The position numbers were made by a program, and so were the translations under genes. The notes beneath the pieces were generated by a model. It saw only the letters and a program-made list of their open reading frames with translations, ran no database searches and was not told the DNA's origin. DNA of 6,550 nucleotides from Bacteroidales bacterium Bact_23 (GTDB taxonomy: Bacteria > Bacteroidota > Bacteroidia > Bacteroidales > Lentimicrobiaceae), in NCBI GenBank assembly GCA_001603685.1, contig LUZO01000115.1:1-6550 (forward strand), written 5' to 3'. Positions 1 to 6,518 of the stretch are shown here, piece by piece. Numbering within the stretch: position 1 is the stretch's first letter; the number at the start of each line of letters is the position of its first letter.

Positions 1-485
1 TTTTTAAATTTAAAACATGGTTGAAGACTGATAATTGTAATATGTATATTTTATTTTTTTGAAGGGGGCTGATACAGGGACGACGCATTAAAAAAGTTGT
101 TTTTTTTCTGAACCATCCTTGATTTCAGTCTTTTAGCATGTAATAATATATATAATACACTTCCTATATTTAAAGAAAGAAGGGGTTGCCGGATGTTGGA
201 ATTTGGATGCCGGATGCAAACTTTTAGGAGCTTGAATGAGTGAGACACGAATTTATAAATTCACCATAGATTTTGCGTTTCCCTATATCTCAATGCATCC
301 TCCAGCCCCAATTCCTCAAATCCTCAATCTTCCTAAGGCAGAGGAACAACGATTCGGGACCAAATCATCAAATCATATTACCCTGCTCCCCACAGATCTG
401 ACAGGTTGCCGGATTGCTTATTCCCGGCGTTTAGCGCTGTAATAAATATGCAATTCAGCTGAAAAACAACACCTTACCAAAACAG
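1..485. other. AT-rich intergenic region with no credible gene
   Basis: This stretch lies beyond the terminator of the mannosidase gene and runs to the window edge. It is clearly richer in A and T than the coding part, with homopolymer runs (for example T runs near 54-60 and 100-107). The only open frames are under 70 codons, have low-complexity or repeat-derived translations, and resemble no family I recognise. It contains short repeated words (ggttgccggat at 184-194 and 404-414; a tandem caaatcat at 361-376). I found no tRNA, riboswitch or clear TAnnTTTG promoter element. The region may include the upstream or downstream flank of a gene outside the window. Confidence 0.7.
184..414. repeat. 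Scattered short GCCGGAT repeats in intergenic DNA
   Basis: The 11-mer ggttgccggat occurs exactly at 184-194 and 404-414, and a related gatgccggatgc lies at 206-217. Between them are other small duplications: two adjacent caaatcat units at 361-376 and a near-tandem tcctcaa/tcctcaat at 313-328. The words are short, so chance is not excluded, but their clustering in non-coding DNA looks like remnants of an intergenic repeat family. No transposase or terminal inverted repeat is visible. Confidence 0.3.
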
Positions 486-529
486 CAAAGGCTCAAAAGG
501 AACATTTTCCGTTTCCTTTTGAGCCTTTG
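486..529 (-). terminator. Intrinsic terminator after the GH92 gene
   Basis: A perfect 17-bp inverted repeat (486-502 pairing with 513-529) encloses a 10-base loop, and it begins 22 bases past the mannosidase stop codon. Read on the minus strand, the stem is followed by CTGTTTTGG, a short interrupted T tract; the plus-strand side has no T tract, so minus-strand termination fits best. The stem is long but only moderately GC-rich. It marks the 3' end of the lacI-GH92 transcription unit. Confidence 0.8.
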
Positions 530-551
530 AGTATTGAGGCAGAAATACCGC

Positions 552-3494
552 CTATTCTATGATAATCTCATCGGTAAAGATGTAGGCATTTCCGCCGGCG
601 CCAAGGTGCCAGTCGGGAATTTTACCGTAGTTCACGGCCTTTACCTTCACATATCTGGCTGAGGCATTTACCTTTTTACCAAGATCAACGGCATGAATGT
701 CATAATCGTTTTCGGGGATGGTATTCTTAACAACGGCCAGTTCCCTGAAGTTCTCGCCATCGTCGGAGATTGAGAAGATCACCTCTCTGGGCATCCATAT
801 CCATGAGCGCAGATCCTGAACCAGGCCCATGGCCACCCTGTGAATGGGCTTTTTGCTTCCGAGGTCAACTATGGCTTCAAAGTCTTTGCCCTGATAGCCC
901 TGCCATCCGCCTAATCTCCAGTTGCCTGCTCCACGCAGTCCGTCAATCAGTGCATCGGTACCGCCGCCGTGGTAGTTCTGCTCATATTCCGAGATAAGCT
1001 GAATTCTCCGGTTTACGTCGATCTTGTAGAATTTCCCTTCCACAACTTCGCTGTAACCGTAGCCTTCCTTGTAGGCTACCGCTTTGAACGTGGTGGTTTC
1101 CTTTAAAACGATCGGCTCGGTGTAGCGGGTTGAGTTGCGGTCGGGGTTAGAGCCGTCCAGTGTATAGTAAAGCTCACAATCGGGGACTATGGTTTCTACT
1201 GCAACATCCATTGATTCCCTGATGCGGGGATCAGCGGCTTTCAGAAAAGGAACAGGGAGTATCTGATCCTGAGTAATGGCGGTTACCGGCTCGTTGCCTT
1301 CACCCACACCCCAGTTTTTATTCGGCTGGCTTCCCATGGTGAAAACAAGCTCACCGCCATTTATCACATCGTCGTGGGTGATAAATGATTTTGTATGTTC
1401 AACGCCATTCAGGGTAACCGATTGAATATAGAAATTGGTTTTCGAGAGATTTTTGGCTACAATTCTGAACACCTTTCCGTTTTCGAGATTGATCTCCATT
1501 TCGGGGAACCAGGGTGTGCCGATGATATATTCGTTTTGACCGGGTGTTACCGGATAAAATCCCATAGAGCTCATAATCAGCCATGCCGACATCTGCCCGC
1601 AGTCCTCGTTGCCGATAAGGCCGTCCGGTTCAGGCACATAGAAATCGTCCATAATCTGGCGTACACGCTGCTGTGCTTTCCACGGCTGGCCAACGAAGTT
1701 GTAGAGATAAGCCATGTGGTGGCTCGGCTCATTGCCCTGTGCGTACTGGCCGATCAATCCGGAGATATCCTTCATATCGCGGCCGCCCACTTCCATTTCG
1801 GTGTTGAACAGCTCGTCAATCTTCGCGGCGGTCTGCTCTTTTCCGCCGTGCAGTGCAATAAATCCGCTCACATCCTGGGGTACATAATAGCTGTACTGGA
1901 ATGAGTTGGCTTCGGTAAAGTGCCAGTCAACGGTGGTGGGATCGAAGGGAGTGAGCCAGCTACCGTTGAGTTTGGGGCGCATAAATCCTGTGGAGGGATC
2001 GAAGATGTTTTTGTACGATTGCGCACGGCGGATATACTCCTTATAGATATCGTCGCGTCCCATCTCCTTTGCCATGATGGCAATACACCAGTCGTCATAG
2101 GCATATTCCAGGGTTTTTGAGATGCCTTCATGCTCTTTGTCGCCGGGGATATATCCGTACTTTCTGTACACATCCAGCCCGAAGTGATCCTGCATGGCGC
2201 TTTTTATAACAGCTTCGAGCGCTTTCTCCTGGTCATAGTTGCGGATGCCTTTTCTCCAGGCGTCAACAATTACCGGAGTGGCAGGGTTTCCAATCATACA
2301 CCATGTTTCATTGGCGGCAAGCTCCCACATCGGCAGCAGCCCGCCCTTGTCATACATATTGAGCATGGTTTTGACAAAATCGCCGGTACGCTCCTGCTCA
2401 ATAATGGTCATAAGCGGATGCCATGCACGGTAGGTATCCCAAAGCGAGAAAACGGTATAATTGGTGAAATCTTCGGCAGTATGAATCTGCAGATCCATTC
2501 CGCGGTAGCGCCTGTCAACATCCATAAAGGTGTTGGGCTGAACAAAAGCGTGGTACATGGCCGAATAGAATACCGTATTCTGATCCTTTGTTCCGCCTTT
2601 TACCTTAATCTTGCTAATCTCCTTATTCCAGGTGTCGTAACTCTGTTTTCTGATCTCGTCGAAATTCCAACCGGGGATTTCGGCCTGCATATTTTTGATG
2701 GCGCCGTCGGTATCAACCGCCGAAATGGCAACTTTAACCTCTATCTGCTCACCTTCGGTGGTGGAGAAGCCGGCATAGGCCTTCAGGTTGGTTCCCTCAG
2801 CCCTCGAAAGGCCCTCCTGCAGCACATCGTCAATGGCAATTCCGTGACGGGCAATCGGTTTTGAGAAGTGCATTTCAAAGAACCAGATCATATCTTTTGC
2901 CCAGTTTGATGAACGGCGCATACCTCTGACTTCGGTATCGCTCACAAACTCAATCCATGAATCGAGCACATGGTCGCGGTGTTTCAGGTCGATGATAAAG
3001 TTAGCGGCTTCGGTAGCCGGGAAGGTATAACGGTGGTATCCCACGCGGGTGGTAGCAGTCATTTCGGCAAAAACGCCGGGTTTATCAAGCTTTACGCTGT
3101 AGTATCCCGGTTCAGCCTTTTCGTTGCTTTTGCTAAATGGCGAGCTGTATTCCGTATTGATGAAAACCGGCTCACCCACAACGGGCATCACGAGTATGTC
3201 GCCATAATCGCTGACTCCTGTACCATTGAGTGCGGTATGGGCGAAACCGTAAATCACGCTATCGGTATAGTGATAGCCCGAGCAGCCGTCCCAGCCATCG
3301 AGGCGGGTTTGGGGCGAAAGCTGTACCATTCCGAACGGAACGGTAGCTCCCGGATAGGTGTGTCCGTGACCGCCCGTACCAATGAACGGATCAACATACG
3401 ATGCCGGTTCGCCGGTTTCCTGCGGCGCCTTGGTGCATGCTGAAATCAAAAAAACTGCAAACAGAAGAAACGCCGGAATTGTGAATTTTCTCAT
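552..3494 (-). CDS. GH92 family alpha-mannosidase lipoprotein with C-terminal F5/8 type C module
   Basis: A 980-residue calcium-dependent-type exo-alpha-mannosidase of glycoside hydrolase family 92, expected to release mannose from alpha-mannosides at the cell envelope. Residues 1-20 are a lipoprotein signal ending in the lipobox ISAC (Cys20). The GH92 N-terminal beta-sandwich starts at YVDPFIGTGGHGHTYPG (33-49). The helical catalytic domain spans about 285-740 and contains FTEANSFQY (526-534; Glu528 is the likely catalytic acid), NEPSHHMAYLY (588-598) and GNEDCGQMSAW (628-638; Asp631 lies in the catalytic-base region). Residues about 755-826 (YYTLDGSNP, FKAVAYKEGY) form a chitobiase/hexosaminidase C-terminal-type domain, and about 833-980 an F5/8 type C (CBM32-like) module. 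GH92 enzymes are usually 700-800 residues, so the tail is a real extension. The ATG is supported by the signal peptide; the leader is A-rich with no clear ribosome-binding site. The linkage (alpha-1,2, -1,3 or other) cannot be read safely from the sequence. The gene lies 57 bp behind lacI, probably co-transcribed. Confidence 0.95.
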   Translation of the reverse strand: MRKFTIPAFLLFAVFLISACTKAPQETGEPASYVDPFIGTGGHGHTYPGATVPFGMVQLSPQTRLDGWDGCSGYHYTDSVIYGFAHTALNGTGVSDYGDILVMPVVGEPVFINTEYSSPFSKSNEKAEPGYYSVKLDKPGVFAEMTATTRVGYHRYTFPATEAANFIIDLKHRDHVLDSWIEFVSDTEVRGMRRSSNWAKDMIWFFEMHFSKPIARHGIAIDDVLQEGLSRAEGTNLKAYAGFSTTEGEQIEVKVAISAVDTDGAIKNMQAEIPGWNFDEIRKQSYDTWNKEISKIKVKGGTKDQNTVFYSAMYHAFVQPNTFMDVDRRYRGMDLQIHTAEDFTNYTVFSLWDTYRAWHPLMTIIEQERTGDFVKTMLNMYDKGGLLPMWELAANETWCMIGNPATPVIVDAWRKGIRNYDQEKALEAVIKSAMQDHFGLDVYRKYGYIPGDKEHEGISKTLEYAYDDWCIAIMAKEMGRDDIYKEYIRRAQSYKNIFDPSTGFMRPKLNGSWLTPFDPTTVDWHFTEANSFQYSYYVPQDVSGFIALHGGKEQTAAKIDELFNTEMEVGGRDMKDISGLIGQYAQGNEPSHHMAYLYNFVGQPWKAQQRVRQIMDDFYVPEPDGLIGNEDCGQMSAWLIMSSMGFYPVTPGQNEYIIGTPWFPEMEINLENGKVFRIVAKNLSKTNFYIQSVTLNGVEHTKSFITHDDVINGGELVFTMGSQPNKNWGVGEGNEPVTAITQDQILPVPFLKAADPRIRESMDVAVETIVPDCELYYTLDGSNPDRNSTRYTEPIVLKETTTFKAVAYKEGYGYSEVVEGKFYKIDVNRRIQLISEYEQNYHGGGTDALIDGLRGAGNWRLGGWQGYQGKDFEAIVDLGSKKPIHRVAMGLVQDLRSWIWMPREVIFSISDDGENFRELAVVKNTIPENDYDIHAVDLGKKVNASARYVKVKAVNYGKIPDWHLGAGGNAYIFTDEIIIE

Positions 3495-3522
3495 AATTTC
3501 TGTGGTTTTGTTTATCTGGTTA

Positions 3523-3552
3523 TTGAACGATTTTTTGAACTAAAAGTTGAAT
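3523..3552. repeat. Three TTGAAY words phased at 12 bp between lacI and the GH92 gene
   Basis: TTGAAC begins at 3523 and 3535 and TTGAAT at 3547, giving an exact 12-bp period across the short gap; the last copy touches the lacI stop codon. On the minus (transcribed) strand they read RTTCAA. The first copy runs into ACGATTT, which shares CGATTT with the right half of the candidate LacI operator at 4627-4640. The role is unknown; it could be a degenerate binding array or chance in AT-rich DNA. Confidence 0.35.
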
Positions 3553-4592
3553 TACTGTCCGTTATTTCTGACCGACGACTCACGCACAATCAGGTCAACC
3601 GGCAGCGATACCGACCATTCTGAGGGCGGCACCGGAACGCCGTTTATCTGCTGAAGCAACAGGTCGAACGCTTTGCGGCCGATCAGGTCAACCGGCTGTT
3701 TTATGGTTGAAACCGACGGTTGGGTAAAATCGAAATGCTGCATATCGTCGAATCCTACCAGCGCCACCTTTCCGGGAACCGAAACCTGAAGCTCGCGAAG
3801 GTATTTCAGGCAGATGGAAGTGATGCTGTTGTTCAGCGCAAAAATGGCATCCGGCAGGGTTCCCTCCTCCTTCATGGCATAGAGCTGCTCTCTGATGGTC
3901 TGGTCAAGGGCGTTGAACGGAGCGCGTATCACCATTTCATCCTCAACCTCAATCCCCTTTTCATCAAAGGCGGAGCGGAAACCGCGGATGCGCTCATTGA
4001 TGGTGGAGATGTGGTCGGGAGCCACAGCAAAGGTCTTTATCCGGCCATAGCCCTGGCTCAGCAGGTGGCTGGCAGCCATTCTGGCTCCGCCGAAATTATC
4101 GACCGACACATTCGCCGAATTCATACCGGGCAGGGTACGGTCAATCAGCACATGCGGAATGCCCGATTTCAATAAACGGTTGAACGATTCCGCCGTTTTC
4201 TGTGAGGATGAGATAATCAATCCGTCAACTTTGCGGCCGATCATCATTTCGATTTGCGCCTCCTCTTTTCTGATGTCCTCATCGGTGCTGCAGATGACTA
4301 CGCTGTAGCCGTGCTCCCAGGCGTAATCCTCAATTCTGCGGGCAATTCGCGAATAGAAAAGGTTTGAGATATCCGAAACAATCAGGCCAATGGTATTGGT
4401 TTTACCCGTACGAAACCCGCGGGCAAGCACATCGGGCTGGTAGTTCATCTCCTGAACCTTCTCCCTGACGCGTTTCTGGGTTTCCCGGCTGATTCCATGC
4501 TCATCCCCCTTGCCGTTAATCACCAGGGATACCAGTGTTTTCGACACCCCAAGCGAACGCGCAATATCTGATATGGAAACTTTTTTTGACAT
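3552..4592 (-). CDS. LacI/GalR-family transcriptional regulator
   Basis: A 346-residue repressor of usual LacI-family length, probably controlling the neighbouring glycosidase genes in response to a sugar. The N-terminal helix-turn-helix is clear (VSISDIARSLGVSKTLVSLV, 5-24), followed by the third helix (ISRETQKRVREKVQEMNYQP, 34-53) and the hinge DVLARGFRTGKT (54-65), whose Leu56 corresponds to the residue that inserts into the central CpG of the operator. From about residue 67 (TIGLIVSDISNLFYSRI) comes the periplasmic-binding-protein-like effector domain, with IPHVLIDR (145-152), SVDNFGGARMAASHLLSQGY (163-182), VALVGFDDM (276-284) and STIKQP (295-300). The loop NGKGDEHGIS (26-35) is a few residues longer than in LacI or PurR. 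There is no signal peptide, as expected of a cytoplasmic factor. The start fits the promoter about 20 bases upstream. The effector cannot be assigned; fucose, mannose or an oligosaccharide containing them are contextual guesses. Confidence 0.95.
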   Translation of the reverse strand: MSKKVSISDIARSLGVSKTLVSLVINGKGDEHGISRETQKRVREKVQEMNYQPDVLARGFRTGKTNTIGLIVSDISNLFYSRIARRIEDYAWEHGYSVVICSTDEDIRKEEAQIEMMIGRKVDGLIISSSQKTAESFNRLLKSGIPHVLIDRTLPGMNSANVSVDNFGGARMAASHLLSQGYGRIKTFAVAPDHISTINERIRGFRSAFDEKGIEVEDEMVIRAPFNALDQTIREQLYAMKEEGTLPDAIFALNNSITSICLKYLRELQVSVPGKVALVGFDDMQHFDFTQPSVSTIKQPVDLIGRKAFDLLLQQINGVPVPPSEWSVSLPVDLIVRESSVRNNGQ

Positions 4593-4608
4593 GCGAAAAA
4601 ACTTTCTG

Positions 4609-4616
4609 CAAAAGTA
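4609..4616 (-). promoter_or_regulatory. Candidate Bacteroidota -7 promoter element for lacI
   Basis: Read on the minus strand the site is TACTTTTG, an exact match to the Bacteroidota housekeeping -7 consensus TAnnTTTG, 16 bases before the lacI ATG. A start site a few bases downstream would give a very short leader. I do not see a good -33 TTG at the usual spacing; the position is taken up by the palindrome at 4627-4640. A consensus this short can occur by chance, but its location in the gap ahead of a gene supports it. Confidence 0.55.
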
Positions 4617-4626
4617 GTCACTATTT

Positions 4627-4640
4627 CTAAACCGATTTAG
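4627..4640. promoter_or_regulatory. Candidate LacI-family operator upstream of lacI
   Basis: CTAAACCGATTTAG is a 14-bp palindrome with six of seven pairs matching and a central CG, the usual geometry of LacI-family operators. It starts 10 bases upstream of the candidate -7 element, so bound repressor would cover the -20 to -33 part of the promoter. An overlapping inverted repeat, AAACCG (4629-4634) with CGGTTT (4642-4647), may be an alternative or second site. Autorepression of lacI, with effects on the GH92 gene behind it, is the natural reading, but binding by this regulator is inferred. Confidence 0.55.
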
Positions 4641-4691
4641 ACGGTTTGGGAAATAATTGACAAATTAAGTTGTTTCATATAAGAAACTTCA

Positions 4692-6518
4692 TCAGAATCC
4701 GGTACCTTCAATCCGGAAAGTCCAGGCATACTCACCCAGAATTTCGCTGAACTGAACATCCCTCAGGTTGATGCGCAGCACACCGTCAACCTGGCGGAAA
4801 TTGAGCGAACCTTCTCTTCCCAGCAGCGATACATCGGATACCTGCACATTTTCGGGCAGCTTAAGTTCGGCTTCCAGGCCGGGCCACTCGAAAAAGATTG
4901 CGTACAGGTTGTTGTGGTTTTTCGTGTATGCCATGTACTGCCGCATCGAGTCATATTTTCCCTTCAGGCCGTTGCCCTGTGCAAGTCCCTTTTCAGTGAA
5001 AAGATTGGCGGTGGGGATAATCTCGCGGGGCACCGAAGCGCTCTCCCAGAAGAGCCTGATGGAGGCATTCTGCACATCCTCGTGATATTCTATCTTCACC
5101 GGATAATATTTATCCTTTTCGAGTTTTATGCCTTTGGTTTTGGTGCCTTTGGCATCGCTGCGCATGGCTTCCGAATCGGTGCCTTCGGTCCGTGCCTCCC
5201 ATTTATCGAGAATCAGTTTGTCGTCAATGTAAAGCTTCATGCCATCATCGGCTTCGGCATAGAACGAATACTCGCCGGTTACCGAAGGCTTGATAAATCC
5301 GTTCCATTCGGCGGTAAAGTGGTCCTCCACAATGGGATATCCCGGAGAGTTGCGCACCCAGTTGAAGTCAATCTTCGGGTCAATCCTTTCGAGGGTTACC
5401 GCTTTCTCCTCCCCGCTTTTTATCCATTTGGTTGAGCCGTAAATTGCCTCTCCGTTAATTTTCAGCCAATGGCCAAGCTGTTCGATGCGCTCCTGCTGCA
5501 ACAGGGGAATTTTGCCGTCGGCGGCGGGGCCTACATTAATAATAAGGCCACCTCCGTAAGCAACGGTGCGGGCAAACAGATGAATCAGCTCGGCCGGAGT
5601 CATATAGGCGGAGAGTTTTTCGTTGCGGTTCAACCCGAATGAACGGCCAAGGCCGCGCACTTCGGCCCAGGGACGGTCGGTGCTGAGCCCACCTGAGCTG
5701 TACTCGGGTGTTTTAAAACCGATATCGGCACCCGAACCCCACCTGTCGTTAACAATGGCATCGGGGCCAATCAGATTGTAGTACCATGAAATGAACTGCC
5801 GTGCCTTCCACTGTTCGGCTGAGTTGTACCACTCCCCGTCGGTAAAGAGCAGGTCAGGACGGTAAGCCTCAACCATCTCCTTAAACTGCGGAATCATGTG
5901 CTGCTCCACATACTTTCCGATGGAGTCGTTGGGATCTTCGTACCACCGGTGCAGCGGATTGTCCCACTCCGGCAATGAGTAATAGGCTCCGAAGCGGATG
6001 TCCTGCTTCCTCACGGCGGTGGCAAGCTCACCGACCAGATCGCGCTTCGGCCCAACATCCATGCTGTTCCAGCCGGGAGCGTACTTGCTGGGCCACAGGC
6101 AGTAACCATCGTGATGCTTGGTTACCATTACAATGTAGCGTGCTCCGGCTTCCTTAAAAATACCTGCCCACTCATCAGCGTCAAACAACTCGGCTTTGAA
6201 CAGGGGGGCAAAATCGCGGTAGGTAAAATTCTCGCCGTAGTTTTTCCTGACAAAATCAAGGCGTTGCGGTGAGCCCGATTTCATTCCCAGCAGATACCAC
6301 TCAGCGTATGATTCCGCACCGCCGTACGAAGGCACGGAATAAACGCCCCAGTGAATGAAGATTCCCAGTTTGGCATCCGTAAACCACTGCGGATAAGGAC
6401 GGCTGCGCAATTCTTCCCAGCTTTTTCCTGCAGGAAGGAGATCCTGGGCAAACACTCCGCTCACGGTCATCAGCAGGACAACCACCGGAATCAGGCAAAA
6501 TCTGACAAATTTTTTCAT
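4692..6518 (-). CDS. Secreted GH29 alpha-L-fucosidase with internal PA14 domain
   Basis: A 608-residue retaining alpha-L-fucosidase of glycoside hydrolase family 29, expected to remove terminal alpha-L-fucose from glycans outside the cytoplasm. Residues 1-24 are a signal peptide with likely cleavage VFA|QD and no lipobox. The catalytic barrel (about 40-365) has WFTDAKLGIFIHWGVYSVPS (45-64), TKHHDGYCLWPS (133-144), YRPDLLFTDGEW (219-230; Asp227 is the expected nucleophile), TPEYSSG (270-276; Glu272 is a plausible acid/base), RGLGRSFGLNRNE (288-300) and GGGLIINVGPAADGKIP (322-338). A PA14 domain (about 380-505; YSFYAEADDGMKLYIDDKLI) follows, then the usual GH29 C-terminal beta-sandwich (about 520-608; NLYAIFFEWPG). 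The PA14 lies between the two standard GH29 domains rather than at an end. The start is supported by the signal peptide and an A-rich leader. Only 32 bases upstream are visible, so its promoter or an upstream partner is out of view. The exact fucosyl linkage cannot be told. Confidence 0.95.
   Translation of the reverse strand: MKKFVRFCLIPVVVLLMTVSGVFAQDLLPAGKSWEELRSRPYPQWFTDAKLGIFIHWGVYSVPSYGGAESYAEWYLLGMKSGSPQRLDFVRKNYGENFTYRDFAPLFKAELFDADEWAGIFKEAGARYIVMVTKHHDGYCLWPSKYAPGWNSMDVGPKRDLVGELATAVRKQDIRFGAYYSLPEWDNPLHRWYEDPNDSIGKYVEQHMIPQFKEMVEAYRPDLLFTDGEWYNSAEQWKARQFISWYYNLIGPDAIVNDRWGSGADIGFKTPEYSSGGLSTDRPWAEVRGLGRSFGLNRNEKLSAYMTPAELIHLFARTVAYGGGLIINVGPAADGKIPLLQQERIEQLGHWLKINGEAIYGSTKWIKSGEEKAVTLERIDPKIDFNWVRNSPGYPIVEDHFTAEWNGFIKPSVTGEYSFYAEADDGMKLYIDDKLILDKWEARTEGTDSEAMRSDAKGTKTKGIKLEKDKYYPVKIEYHEDVQNASIRLFWESASVPREIIPTANLFTEKGLAQGNGLKGKYDSMRQYMAYTKNHNNLYAIFFEWPGLEAELKLPENVQVSDVSLLGREGSLNFRQVDGVLRINLRDVQFSEILGEYAWTFRIEGTGF

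Noticed and set aside
90..107. A6-GTTG-T8 hairpin as a terminator
   Set aside because: The stem would be pure A:T with no GC pairs and no identified gene ends next to it, so it is better explained as homopolymer runs.
51..248. A 65-codon minus-strand open frame in the left intergenic DNA
   Set aside because: Part of it is simply a translation of the GCCGGAT repeats and the rest is AT-rich low-complexity sequence; no support as a gene.
236..442. A 68-codon plus-strand open frame with AGGAG a few bases upstream of its ATG
   Set aside because: The translation resembles no family I know, spans the repeat-like intergenic words, and strong Shine-Dalgarno sites are not the rule in this kind of genome. 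It is probably chance.
2130..2864. A 244-codon plus-strand open frame opposite the GH92 gene
   Set aside because: It lies wholly antisense to a strongly supported conserved gene, and its translation has no recognisable domain. Long antisense frames are common opposite GC-balanced coding DNA.
4657..4683. Plus-strand TTGACA followed by TATAAG, resembling a sigma-70 promoter
   Set aside because: The spacing is about 15 bases, it points antisense into the fucosidase gene, and Bacteroidota primary promoters use a different consensus. Likely chance in AT-rich DNA.
4672..4687. Inverted repeat GTTTC/GAAAC just past the fucosidase stop codon, as a terminator
   Set aside because: The stem is only 5 bp around a 6-base loop, and no T tract follows on the minus strand. 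It lacks the central CG of a LacI-type operator as well. Too weak to call.
4914..5435. A 173-codon plus-strand open frame opposite the fucosidase PA14 region
   Set aside because: It is wholly antisense to the conserved GH29 gene, with no domain, promoter or ribosome-binding signal of its own.
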